Source: Actinomycetota bacterium
Lineage (GTDB): Bacteria > Actinomycetota > Acidimicrobiia > Acidimicrobiales > JAJPHE01
Length of the DNA: 64,000 nt
Direction of reading: 5' to 3'
NCBI GenBank assembly: GCA_027315345.1
Contig: DAHUYE010000044.1
Location: 1-64,000, forward strand
Both the position numbers and the translations under genes were made by a program. Below are positions 17,747-25,437 of this stretch, in pieces; positions within the stretch are counted from its first letter, which is position 1, and each line of letters opens with the position of its first letter. Below the pieces are notes generated by a model. That model was not told the origin of the DNA and did not search any database. It saw nothing but the letters and a program-made list of their open reading frames with translations.

Positions 17747-17819
17747 GGGCCCGTAGCTCAGTGGTCAGAGCACCCGACTCATAATCGGAGGGTCGCAGGT
17801 TCGATACCTGCCGGGCCCA
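17747..17819 (+). tRNA. tRNA with CAT anticodon (elongator Met, or Ile2)
   Basis: Acceptor GGGCCCG/CGGGCCC, anticodon CAT at 17780-17782, T-arm GCAGG-TTCGATA-CCTGC, discriminator A; CCA is not encoded. The 5'-3' paired first position excludes initiator tRNA. Elongator Met and lysidine-modified Ile2 both carry CAT; the CGACTCATAATCG anticodon arm resembles E. coli Ile2, so identity is open. Confidence 0.9.
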
Positions 17820-17840
17820 CCCGTACCCGTCCGCATTGAT

Positions 17841-17881
17841 CCGGTTGATCCACGACGGATCGGCTCCGGTTGATACACGAC
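17841..17881. repeat. Two direct repeats CCGGTTGATMCACGAC
   Basis: CCGGTTGATCCACGAC (17841-17856) and CCGGTTGATACACGAC (17866-17881) match at 15 of 16 bases with a 25-bp period, in the 190-bp gap between the tRNA(CAT) gene and msrA. They could be regulator half-sites or a relic of recombination near the tRNA. Apart from them and the msrA ribosome binding site the gap shows nothing. Confidence 0.5.
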
Positions 17882-18009
17882 ACTGGTTCGGCTGATGCCT
17901 GACGCGCGGACCAATTTTGATCTGGGGATGTGGCTCGGGAAGTTGTAGTTCGTGGGAAGCTTGTGGTGCACGCCGGGGTTGTTAGGGATGTCCAGAGGAG
18001 GCTCATCCA

Positions 18010-18675
18010 GTGTTCTTCGACCGCCAGCACAAGACCCGCCTCATCGACGCCGGGGAGGCCCTGCCGGGCCGGACCCAGACGATGCGCCTGCCGGAGCGCC
18101 ACCTGGTGCTCGGCACTCCCATCGGCCCCCCGTTCCCCGAGAGGACCGAGCAGGTCGTCTTCGGGATGGGCTGCTTCTGGGGGGCGGAGCGGAAGTTCTG
18201 GACCCTCCCGGGCGTCTACACCACCGCCGCCGGCTACGCCGGGGGCTACACCCCCAATCCGACCTACGAGGAGGTCTGCAGCGCCCGCACCGGCCACACT
18301 GAGGCGGTGCTGGTGGTGTTCGACCCGGCCCAGGTCTCCTACGCCGAGCTGCTGCGGGTCTTCTGGGAGAGCCACGACCCCACCCAGGGAATGCGCCAGG
18401 GCAACGACGTCGGGACCCAATACCGCTCGGCCATCTACACCACGACCCGGGCCCAGGCCGCCGAAGCCGAGGCGTCCCGCCAGGCCTACGAGTCCGAATT
18501 GAAGGCGGCCGGCTACGACGGCATCACCACCGAGATCGCCCCGGCGGGACCCTTCTATTACGCCGAGGACTACCACCAGCAGTACCTGGCCGCCAACCCC
18601 GGCGGCTACTGCGGACTGGGCGGGACCGGTGTGTGTCTAAGTAACCCTCTCTCGGAGGCCGCCGAAGCCGGCTGA
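18010..18675 (+). CDS. msrA: Peptide-methionine (S)-S-oxide reductase
   Basis: Reduces methionine S-sulfoxide in proteins. The catalytic GCFWG motif is at residues 54-58 (Cys55), followed by [25 protein letters not shown] and [22 protein letters not shown], all standard MsrA blocks. Candidate resolving cysteines are in [12 protein letters not shown] near the C terminus. The GTG at 18010 has AGAGGAGG about 8 nt upstream. At 221 residues it belongs to the longer MsrA type with an N-terminal extension. Confidence 0.95.
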   Translation: MFFDRQHKTRLIDAGEALPGRTQTMRLPERHLVLGTPIGPPFPERTEQVVFGMGCFWGAERKFWTLPGVYTTAAGYAGGYTPNPTYEEVCSARTGHTEAVLVVFDPAQVSYAELLRVFWESHDPTQGMRQGNDVGTQYRSAIYTTTRAQAAEAEASRQAYESELKAAGYDGITTEIAPAGPFYYAEDYHQQYLAANPGGYCGLGGTGVCLSNPLSEAAEAG

Positions 18676-18693
18676 AGAACCGGTCGTGGTGTA

Positions 18694-18705
18694 TATCATA
18701 GGTGT
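18694..18705 (+). promoter_or_regulatory. Candidate leaderless promoter/operator for the antitoxin gene
   Basis: TATCAT at 18694-18699 fits a -10 box placing transcription start at the ATG of 18706. CATA...TATG arms around the start (18697-18708) form a short palindrome, the kind of site ribbon-helix-helix antitoxins bind to repress their own operon. No clear -35. Confidence 0.35.
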
Positions 18706-18942
18706 ATGCACCGCACCAACCTCTACCTGACTCCTGAACAGGAGAAGGCGCTGGATGCTCGGGCCCGGGATGCCGGGGTGTCCCGAAGCGCACTAGTCCG
18801 AGCGATCATCGACCAGGAGTTGTCGCGTCCCCGAATACCGGACAGCGAACTGGAGGAACTTTTCGGGACGTTCGCCGACAGCTACCAGCGCGCCGTCGCC
18901 GGGCTCTTCCATGATGACCCGGACCTGCGGATCGATCGTTGA
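18706..18942 (+). CDS. Ribbon-helix-helix antitoxin (VapB-like)
   Basis: A 78-residue protein with an N-terminal RHH fold (RTNLYLTPEQEKALDARARDAGVSRSALVRAIIDQEL, read as strand-helix-helix), which dimerises and binds DNA, followed by an acidic C-terminal region (SELEELFGTFADSYQ...DDPDLRIDR) that would wrap the toxin. The stop overlaps the downstream toxin start (TTGA), the usual antitoxin-toxin coupling. Confidence 0.82.
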   Translation: MHRTNLYLTPEQEKALDARARDAGVSRSALVRAIIDQELSRPRIPDSELEELFGTFADSYQRAVAGLFHDDPDLRIDR

Positions 18943-19331
18943 TCATCATCGATGACAAGCTGAGCCTCGACGCCCTGGCGGGCAGGCTGGTCGGCGCCGA
19001 GCCGGTAGCCACAACCTGGAGCTTTCACTACCGGCTCATGCGGGCGCTGCGAGATGAGACCCGTTGGGGTGTCCTCAGCCGAACCGCAACCGCCGAGGCG
19101 CTTCGGATTGCGGCCGATCCACCCGAGTCGCGGCTACGGGTATTGGATCCCCGCGCCGTCACGGAGGGCGCCGCCCAACTGGCCGTGCGCCATGGGCTCA
19201 ATGTTCTGGCCGCCGAGCTCATCGCTGCGGCCAAGCAGCATCACGCCGCCGTCCACCTGAGCGCTCCAAACGTGGGGCGCCACTGGTCAGAGGTGATGGA
19301 GGCCGAGGGGATCTCGCTGACCGTCATCTGA
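18939..19331 (+). CDS. PIN-domain-like toxin (VapC-type)
   Basis: The 130-residue product begins MIIIDDKLSLDALAG, consistent with a first beta-strand and acidic metal ligands, and continues with TTWSFHYRLMRAL, VLDPRAVTEGAAQLAVRHGLNVLAAELIAAAKQHHAAVHLSAPNVG. The order of blocks fits short actinobacterial PIN-like proteins, presumed Mg-dependent RNases held inactive by the antitoxin. The usual later Asp pair is less obvious than in classical VapC, so catalysis is uncertain; assignment leans on the RHH partner. Start is TTG, overlapping the antitoxin stop. Confidence 0.62.
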   Translation: MIIIDDKLSLDALAGRLVGAEPVATTWSFHYRLMRALRDETRWGVLSRTATAEALRIAADPPESRLRVLDPRAVTEGAAQLAVRHGLNVLAAELIAAAKQHHAAVHLSAPNVGRHWSEVMEAEGISLTVI

Positions 19332-19422
19332 CCGTCGGGCACGCGGTTGGAGCGCTGCGGACTCGGCGGGACGGGCGTCTCCTGCCCCACCGGTCTCACC
19401 GCGGCACCGCCAACCAGCTCGG

Positions 19423-20613
19423 TCAGGGGATGACCGAGGCCTCCTTCAACTCGATGATGCGGTCCCAGTCGTAGCCGAGTTCGAGGAGGATCTCCTCGGT
19501 GTGCTGGCCCAGCTCCGGACAAGGCCGGGACGGAGCCCAGCGGCTCTCGCTGAAGTCGACCGGACTGGCCACGACTTTGGCCGTCCCCTCCGGGACAGGT
19601 GCGTCGATGAACACCCCGTTGGCCTCGGCCTGGGGATCGCGGAGCAGCTCCTCGGTGGTCTGGACCGGAGCCCACCAGACGTCTTCCCGGTCGAAGATCG
19701 GCCCCCACTCGGCCAGCGTCCTCTCGGCGAATATCCCGTCCAGCATGGACACGATCTCCTCCGCCTTTCCCATCCGGTCCCGCAGGGTGGCGTAACCCTC
19801 CCGGCCGATCAGATCCTCCCGCCCGACCGCCCGCATGAGGTCGGGCCAGTGCCGGTCGCCCTCCAGCCCCAGTAGCCAGAACCAGCGACCCTCGGCGTCG
19901 GCGTAGGAGTTGAAGGCCGGGTTGATGCTGCGCTCCCGCCTCATGCCCACCGGGTTGGGCGCCCCGGAACGCAGGGAGAGGCTGGTGTCCCAACTCATCA
20001 CGAAGACCCCGGCCCGGAACAGCGAGGTGGACACCAGCTGGCCCGAGCCGGTCCGCTCCCGCTCGAACAGGGCGGCGGCCACCCCGGCGCAGAGGCCCAT
20101 GGCCGTGGTGTGGTCGCCCATGCCGCCCCGGGCGGCGGGGGGAATCTCGTGAGGGCGGGTCAGAGCGGCGGCCATGCCGGAGCGGGCCCAGAAACCGCCG
20201 AAGTCGTAACTGGCCCTGTCCTTCTCCGGACCCTCCGTCCCGTAGCCGGTCACGGAGGCGTAGACGAGACGGGGGAACCGCTCCCGCAGGCTGTCGTAGT
20301 CGAGGCCCCACCGATCCAGCACCCGCTGGCGGAGGTTGGTGAGGAACACGTCGGCCCCGGCGATCAGCTCGAGGGCGATCTCCAGGCCGGCTGGGGAACC
20401 CATATCCAGGGCCAGGCTGCGTTTGCCCCGGTTGTCCATCTCGAAGGCCCCGTTGATAGCGGCGTTTCCGTACAGACCGCGAAAGGGATCTCCTCCCGGG
20501 GCCTCGATCTTCACCACTTCGGCCCCCCAGTCGGCCAGCAAACCCCCGCAGGACGGCCCCGCCACCCATACGCCCAACTCGACCACTGTGATCCCCGTCA
20601 TCGGCCCGCTCAT
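19423..20613 (-). CDS. CaiB/BaiF family (class III) CoA-transferase
   Basis: Transfers CoA between acyl-CoA and a carboxylic acid through an aspartyl-CoA thioester. Typical blocks are ITVVELGVWVAGPSCGGLLADWGAEVVKIE, LDMGSPAGLEIALELIAGADVFLTNLR, YASVTGYGTEGPEKDRASYD and GGMGDHTTAMGLCAG, whose Asp is the expected nucleophile. I use the ATG at 20613 (396 aa); the frame extends to 20679 without similarity. It is divergent from a TetR gene 128 bp away, which may regulate it. The substrate cannot be told from sequence. Confidence 0.9.
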   Translation of the reverse strand: MSGPMTGITVVELGVWVAGPSCGGLLADWGAEVVKIEAPGGDPFRGLYGNAAINGAFEMDNRGKRSLALDMGSPAGLEIALELIAGADVFLTNLRQRVLDRWGLDYDSLRERFPRLVYASVTGYGTEGPEKDRASYDFGGFWARSGMAAALTRPHEIPPAARGGMGDHTTAMGLCAGVAAALFERERTGSGQLVSTSLFRAGVFVMSWDTSLSLRSGAPNPVGMRRERSINPAFNSYADAEGRWFWLLGLEGDRHWPDLMRAVGREDLIGREGYATLRDRMGKAEEIVSMLDGIFAERTLAEWGPIFDREDVWWAPVQTTEELLRDPQAEANGVFIDAPVPEGTAKVVASPVDFSESRWAPSRPCPELGQHTEEILLELGYDWDRIIELKEASVIP

Positions 20614-20741
20614 GGCTCCGATGCTGGCACGCCGGGAGGTGGTCGGGCCGGGTTGCGGGCAGCCGACCCCCGCTCGCAATAGTCTGGTCGGCGACTCGAA
20701 CGCCGTGGGGGACGGCCGAACCTCTCCGCTGGGATGATCAG

Positions 20742-21377
20742 ATGACCGCTGTCGATAAGACTCCCAAGGAGTCGGCGGGACGCCGCTCCCGGCTGCCGGC
20801 CCCCCTGCGCCGGGACCAGTTACTCGACGCCGCTCGGACGCTCGTGCTGGAGGACGGCACCGAGGCCGTCACCATGGAGTCGGTGGCCGCCGCCGGCGGG
20901 GTGTCGAAAACGCTGGGCTACGCCTACTTCGATAACCGCACCGAGCTACTGCTTGCCCTCTTCGATCGGGAGGTGGGCGAACTGCAGCGGCGGGCGGCAG
21001 CCGAAATGGCCGAGTCCCCCGGCCTGATGGACAAGCTGAGGGCGGCGGTGCGGGTCTGGTTCGATGTGGTCGCCTCCGAAGGGGGAGTGGCTTCGGTCCT
21101 GCTCCAGTCCAGCCAGTTGAGGGGCCGCCTGGGGGAGCGACGCCAGGCCGCCCTGCGCAGCATCGAGGAGCTCTACGGGCGTCAGGTGGCTGCCGAGTTC
21201 GGTGTGCCGGAGGAGCGGGCCGTGGTCGTCATGGCCGCCCTGATGGCCGCCCTGGGCGGGGTCATCGACCGCTGGACATCGACGGGAGAGCCCCGGGAGC
21301 TGGTCGAGTCGGTCTACCTGGAGATGGCCGACGCCTCCCTCCGCCAGCTGGTCCGCAGCGGCCGCCCCCGGCCCTAG
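20742..21377 (+). CDS. TetR family transcriptional regulator
   Basis: The 211-residue protein has an N-terminal HTH (RRDQLLDAARTLVLEDGTEAVTMESVAAAGGVSKTLGYAYFDNRTELLLALF, residues ~24-75) and a helical ligand-binding C terminus, as in TetR repressors. It is divergent from the CoA-transferase gene and may control it in response to an acyl-CoA or xenobiotic. Its TAG stop shares a CTAG palindrome with the stop of the convergent DUF4388 gene. Confidence 0.88.
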   Translation: MTAVDKTPKESAGRRSRLPAPLRRDQLLDAARTLVLEDGTEAVTMESVAAAGGVSKTLGYAYFDNRTELLLALFDREVGELQRRAAAEMAESPGLMDKLRAAVRVWFDVVASEGGVASVLLQSSQLRGRLGERRQAALRSIEELYGRQVAAEFGVPEERAVVVMAALMAALGGVIDRWTSTGEPRELVESVYLEMADASLRQLVRSGRPRP

Positions 21378-22210
21378 CCGTTGGCCGGGCGGACCTTGAA
21401 GCGCCCGCCCATGCGTCCCACCGCGGTCAGGGTGGCCCCCTCCGAGGCCGGGCTCCGGTCGGTGGGCTCCGGCTCGGCGCCGGCACCATCCTGAACCGCA
21501 TCAGACGGCTCCTCGTCCGCCGCTGACGGGGCTGCGTCCCCGACGGACTCAGCCGGGCCATCCGGTGCACCACCGAAGCGGGGGAGGCGCACCTTGGACA
21601 GGCCCGGGGTCCGGCCCCCGGGCGGGGCGATGCTCACCTTGGGCCGGGCGCTGACCTCGACCAAGCCCGCCGTGACCAACTCGGCCAGAGCGAAAGACAA
21701 CTCGAAGTGGCTGAGTCCGAGGGTGCGAGCCAGGGCGAGGCCATTTCGCCGGCCGTCCAGGGCGGCCAGTATGCGCCAGGACGAGCGGGAAACGGTCACC
21801 TCCGGGCTGGCCAGCTCGCTCACCAGCCGGGGCTGCACGTCCAGGGACGGGATGATGAGCTGGACCCGCTCCCACTCCTCGACCCGGCGCCGGGCTCCGG
21901 ACAGGACGGAGTCCACCGGGGCGTCGAGGTTCCGGCTCGAGGTGGGCACGGCGTTGGGGTGGAACTCGAAGCTGCCGTGGTCCCAGCGCAGCACCTCGAA
22001 GCAGGTCTCCTCCAGACGGGACCGGCTGTCGGCCACCCGGACCGGAATGCCGTGGTCGGAGGACTCGGCGTGGGTCAGCCGGCCTTCGGCCAGGTAGAGC
22101 TCCACCACGGCCGAGCCGCAGTGCATCCTCAGCTTCCCCGACTGGCGTTTGCGCGACAACATCCCGAGGACCTCGGGGAAATCGAGAGTGTCGAAACTGC
22201 CCTGCAACAT
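21374..22210 (-). CDS. DUF4388 (PatA-like N-terminal) domain protein
   Basis: The 278-residue protein begins LQGSFDTLDFPEVLGMLSRKRQSGKLRM, the DUF4388 signature, with AEGRLTHAESSD and WDHGSFEFHP typical of the domain. Residues ~125-190 look like a winged-helix region (SWRILAALDGRRNGLALARTLGLSHFELSFALAELVTAGLVEV). The C-terminal ~80 residues are low-complexity and acidic. DUF4388 proteins occur in gliding, signalling and small-GTPase modules; a regulatory or scaffolding role is likely but not specific. Confidence 0.78.
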   Translation of the reverse strand: MLQGSFDTLDFPEVLGMLSRKRQSGKLRMHCGSAVVELYLAEGRLTHAESSDHGIPVRVADSRSRLEETCFEVLRWDHGSFEFHPNAVPTSSRNLDAPVDSVLSGARRRVEEWERVQLIIPSLDVQPRLVSELASPEVTVSRSSWRILAALDGRRNGLALARTLGLSHFELSFALAELVTAGLVEVSARPKVSIAPPGGRTPGLSKVRLPRFGGAPDGPAESVGDAAPSAADEEPSDAVQDGAGAEPEPTDRSPASEGATLTAVGRMGGRFKVRPANG

Positions 22211-22287
22211 GGGATGGCTCCGTTTTCGCTGACGCCGATCCCATTGTGGCGTGTCCTGGCCGGGCGCGCGAGTCGGTCAAGGACGCT

Positions 22288-23034
22288 TTACCCGGTCACG
22301 TCCACGGTGATCGTCCAGAGCCTCACGAAGTCGGGGCAGGCCTGTCCGGCGGTGCAGATCGGCCGGGCTTGGGAGCTCACCCGGGTACTTCCGGCGGTCC
22401 GGGCCACGAACGTGGCCGAGGCGTCACCGCTGGTGGGATCGGCCGAGGAGGCTGTGCCCTCCAGCACGCCGGTATCCGCCGCTCGGGGCACGCTCCATTG
22501 CTGGGAGCGGCCACCCGAGAGGTGCACCTCCAGGGTCTGGCCGACGGTCATTGTGACCGTCCCGCCCTGGTCGGCCTGGGTCACGACCACCGGCGCCGAA
22601 CCGCCCGAGGTCCCACCCGGGGCGGACCCACCGCCGGCGCCGGCGCTGATACCGCCGGCCGCCCCGTCGGAACCGGCACTGAGCCCACCAGAGCCGGCAC
22701 CGAGCTCGCCGGAGCCGGCCCCGGCCGTCGAATGGGCAGCACCGCTCTCAGCCGAGCGGGAGGCGGTGGACAGGCTGGTGGTCGAGGTCCCGACCGCCAC
22801 AAGGGCAGCCACCGCCGCCGCGGCCCCGGCTACGACCAGGCCGGCCAGCCACCGGTTCCGGGCCGGACCGGGAGACCGGGCCCCGCCCAGGCGCTCCCGC
22901 CCCGACCGGGGGGACGGGATCCAGGCCTCGCGGAGGAAGGCGTCGGCGGCGGCCTCGGCGCCCAGCGAAGGCTGGTGGACGGAGGCGGCTTCCGACAGCC
23001 CCCGGCGGAGCCGGTTCTCGAGTTCGTCAACCAT
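22288..23034 (-). CDS. Anti-sigma-factor-like membrane protein with chagasin-like ectodomain
   Basis: From the ATG at 23034 the 248-residue product has a short cytoplasmic N terminus (MVDELENRLRRGLSEAASV), one transmembrane helix (WLAGLVVAGAAAAVAALVAVG, residues ~70-90), a ~65-residue Gly/Ser/Ala linker and a C-terminal beta-rich domain with GGTVTMTVGQTLEVHLSG, QQWSVP and a disulfide-capable pair (PICTAGQACPDF). That domain resembles the I42-like domain of the lipoprotein at 6203. The start overlaps the sigma gene by 8 bp, so I infer an anti-sigma partner; a zinc-binding HxxxCxxC motif is absent. Confidence 0.6.
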   Translation of the reverse strand: MVDELENRLRRGLSEAASVHQPSLGAEAAADAFLREAWIPSPRSGRERLGGARSPGPARNRWLAGLVVAGAAAAVAALVAVGTSTTSLSTASRSAESGAAHSTAGAGSGELGAGSGGLSAGSDGAAGGISAGAGGGSAPGGTSGGSAPVVVTQADQGGTVTMTVGQTLEVHLSGGRSQQWSVPRAADTGVLEGTASSADPTSGDASATFVARTAGSTRVSSQARPICTAGQACPDFVRLWTITVDVTG

Positions 23035-23623
23035 GGGCGGTCCCTTCCTCCCCCAGCCGGCGGCCCAGGGACGCCCGGGCTTTGGCCAGCTGGGATTTGA
23101 TGGTCCCCACCGAGCAGCCCAGGGCCCGGGCGATGTCAGCTTCGGGCAGGTCTTCGTAGTAGCGCAGGACCACCGCCGCCCGCTGTCGGGGCGGGAGGCA
23201 GCGCACGGCCGCGGCCACCCGGAGGGCCTCGTCAGGCTCGAGCCGGCCGGAAGCATCGGCGGCCTGGGTCTCGGTGTGGCGGAAGGTGATGGCGTTGACC
23301 CGGGCCTCCACCGAGCGGCGCCGGAGCCGGGAGCGGCACAGGTTGACCACGGCGGTGCGCAAATAAAGGTCGACCCGGTCCAACTCACCCAGGCGGGCCA
23401 GCCCCGCCGGCGTCCCGCACGTTCTCATGAACGCCTCCTGGACGACCTCCTCGGCGGCGGCGAAGTCACCGAGGATCAGGCCGGCCAGCCGGCACAACCC
23501 CACCCAGTGGGCGGCAAAGAGACTCCGCACCAGAGCATCGCCGTTCACCCCGCTCCCGTCCTCCGGGCGGCCGGCCACCTCGGGAGCCCCCATCAGGTCG
23601 CGGGGGAAGGATGTGACGCCCAC
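23027..23623 (-). CDS. ECF sigma factor (SigE-like family)
   Basis: A 198-residue extracytoplasmic-function sigma factor. Region 2 includes LFAAHWVGLCRLAGLILGDFAAAEEVVQEAFMR; region 4 includes LPPRQRAAVVLRYYEDLPEADIARALGCSVGTIKSQLAKARASL, a clear HTH. No extra C-terminal domain. It is translationally coupled to the membrane protein that overlaps its 3' end, suggesting membrane-signal control. The start could be the ATG at 23623 or MGAPE further in. Confidence 0.88.
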   Translation of the reverse strand: MGVTSFPRDLMGAPEVAGRPEDGSGVNGDALVRSLFAAHWVGLCRLAGLILGDFAAAEEVVQEAFMRTCGTPAGLARLGELDRVDLYLRTAVVNLCRSRLRRRSVEARVNAITFRHTETQAADASGRLEPDEALRVAAAVRCLPPRQRAAVVLRYYEDLPEADIARALGCSVGTIKSQLAKARASLGRRLGEEGTAHG

Positions 23624-23722
23624 ACCCTCACAGACGTACGAACCGGACCTGGGGTTGCCTGCCCGCCTGCCTGCCCATCCACGCTCCCCTTCCCGTCCGG
23701 GCGGACCCTATAGCGGCAAAAG

Positions 23723-23751
23723 TTGACTCATTTGGTCAGGAATGGTTCAAT
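23723..23751 (+). promoter_or_regulatory. Candidate promoter of the sulfur operon
   Basis: TTGACT (23723-23728) and TTCAAT (23746-23751) are 17 bp apart, giving a transcript start near 23758 and a ~48-nt leader. Strong spacing and -35, moderate -10. Confidence 0.55.
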
Positions 23752-23764
23752 GATCGATCCCCCC

Positions 23765-23784
23765 CCGGTCCCGGTCAGGACCGG
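23765..23784 (+). promoter_or_regulatory. 7-bp hairpin in the leader of the siroheme reductase gene
   Basis: CCGGTCC and GGACCGG flank the loop CGGTCA, 21 bp upstream of the GTG start. It could affect translation initiation; there is no U-tract and no recognised riboswitch. Confidence 0.4.
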
Positions 23785-23805
23785 AGCGTCCCCCGGAGTA
23801 GCAGA

Positions 23806-25437
23806 GTGGAGTTCCTCCGCCCCAACGTCGAGTTGAACGAGATCGAGCAGTGGAAGCTCGAGCGTCATCCGCTGGACGTCCGGGACGCCATCATCGAGCG
23901 TTACTCCATCGAGGGCCCCGCCGCCATCGGGCGGGTCGACGGGGAGCTGGAGCGGTTCAAGTGGGCCGGCCTCTACCCCCAGCGCCAGGGACCGGAGTGG
24001 TTCATGCTGCGGATCAAGGTCCCCGGCGGCGGGTTGAGCGTTGCTCAGGCCACCGAGATCGGCCGGATAGCCGATGAACTGGCCCGGGGCCCGGAGCCCC
24101 ATCCGGTCTGGGGGAGCGGGTACCTCGACATCACCACCCGTCAGAGCATCCAGATGCACTGGCTGTTGATCAAGGACATCCCCCGCATCTGGGATCGGCT
24201 GGAGTCCGTCGGCCTCACCACCGTCCAGGCCTGCGGTGACTGCTCCCGGAACGTGCTGTGCTGCCCGGTGTCGGGCGTGGATGCCGAGGAGGCCTTCGAT
24301 GCCTACCCGGTGGCGCTGGCCATATCCGACTACTTCACCGGCAACCGGGACTACGCCAACCTGCCCCGGAAGTTCAAGATCAGCGTCACCGGCTGCCTGG
24401 ATGACTGCGCCCAGGGCGAGATCAACGACATCGGCCTGCAGCCGGCCCGGCTGGACGACGGGACCCTGGGCTTCAACGTCCTGGTGGGCGGGGGACTCTC
24501 CGACGGGGCCCGCATGGCCACCGACATCGACGTCTTCGTGGACCGGGATCAGGCCGTGGAGATCACCCGGGCCATCGCCCAGCTCTTCGGGGAGCTGGGC
24601 AACCGCGGCAACCGGGGCGTGGCCCGCATGCGCTACCTGGTCCAGGAACTCGGCGGGGAGGGGTTCCGTACCGAGCTGGCCAAGCGGGCCTCCTTCGAGC
24701 TGCGCCCGGCCGGGACCAACCTGACCCGGAGCTACCGGGGCGACCATATCGGCGTCCACGCCCAGAAGGAGTCGGGCCTCTCCTACGTCGGGCTGAATGT
24801 CCCCGTGGGCCGGTTGCTGGGCCGGGATTTGGTGGAAGCGGCCCGGTTGGCCGAGCAGTACGGAGATGCTCGTATCCGGCTGGCCACCGACCAGAACCTC
24901 ATCCTCACCGGGGTGCGGACCGAGGTTCTCGAGGCGCTGCTGGCCGAACCGTTGTTGGTCACCTACTCACCCAAGCCGAAGGCCTTCGAGCGCGGGGTGG
25001 TGGCCTGTACCGGGAACGAGTTCTGCCGCTACGCGGTGGTCGAGACCAAGGTCCGCGCCCTGGAGTGGGCCCGTTACCTGGACGAGCGGATCACCCTGCC
25101 GGAGGGTGAGGTGGTGCGCATGCACTTCTCGGGCTGCTCCGCCTCCTGCGCCCAACCCCAGATAGGCGACATCGCCTTCCGGGGCGAGACGGCTCACGCC
25201 GGCGATCAGATCGTGGAGGCGGTCGACGTGGGCCTGGGGGGAAGTCTGGGGATCGACGCCGCCTTCATCGACTGGGTCGACGGGGCCCGGCCGGTGGACG
25301 AGGTGCCCGGGGCGCTGTTGAACCTCCTCACCCGCTTCCAGGCCGAGCACCGCCCGGGTGAGGCTTTTCACGAGTGGTGCCGGCGGCGGGACAACCAGGA
25401 GTTGCGCCAGGTCCTGGCCGAAGGAGCACGGGCGTGA
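23806..25437 (+). CDS. Siroheme-dependent nitrite/sulfite reductase
   Basis: Six-electron reductase of sulfite to sulfide or nitrite to ammonium using siroheme coupled to a [4Fe-4S] cluster. The 543-residue protein has both ferredoxin-like halves (FMLRIKVPGGGLSVAQATEIGRI; VPVGRLLGRDLVEAARLAEQYG), SGYLDITTRQSIQMHW, and cluster cysteines in CTGNEFC and CSASC in the C-terminal half. GTG start. Its stop overlaps the FrhB-like gene (GTGA). The sulfur-related neighbours favour sulfite as substrate, but nitrite cannot be excluded from sequence. Confidence 0.9.
   Translation: MEFLRPNVELNEIEQWKLERHPLDVRDAIIERYSIEGPAAIGRVDGELERFKWAGLYPQRQGPEWFMLRIKVPGGGLSVAQATEIGRIADELARGPEPHPVWGSGYLDITTRQSIQMHWLLIKDIPRIWDRLESVGLTTVQACGDCSRNVLCCPVSGVDAEEAFDAYPVALAISDYFTGNRDYANLPRKFKISVTGCLDDCAQGEINDIGLQPARLDDGTLGFNVLVGGGLSDGARMATDIDVFVDRDQAVEITRAIAQLFGELGNRGNRGVARMRYLVQELGGEGFRTELAKRASFELRPAGTNLTRSYRGDHIGVHAQKESGLSYVGLNVPVGRLLGRDLVEAARLAEQYGDARIRLATDQNLILTGVRTEVLEALLAEPLLVTYSPKPKAFERGVVACTGNEFCRYAVVETKVRALEWARYLDERITLPEGEVVRMHFSGCSASCAQPQIGDIAFRGETAHAGDQIVEAVDVGLGGSLGIDAAFIDWVDGARPVDEVPGALLNLLTRFQAEHRPGEAFHEWCRRRDNQELRQVLAEGARA

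Noticed and set aside
17779-18576. Minus-strand frame covering the tRNA(CAT) gene and msrA
   Set aside because: Includes a tRNA read as protein and the antisense of a clear msrA gene.
5613-18706. Identical 12-mer ATCATAGGTGTA at 5613-5624 and 18695-18706
   Set aside because: One lies near the integrase start and the other at the antitoxin start, but 12-base matches are expected by chance in 64 kb and the flanks differ.
21707-23713. Long plus-strand frame over the DUF4388, anti-sigma and sigma genes
   Set aside because: Covered by three motif-supported minus-strand genes; composition is low-complexity.
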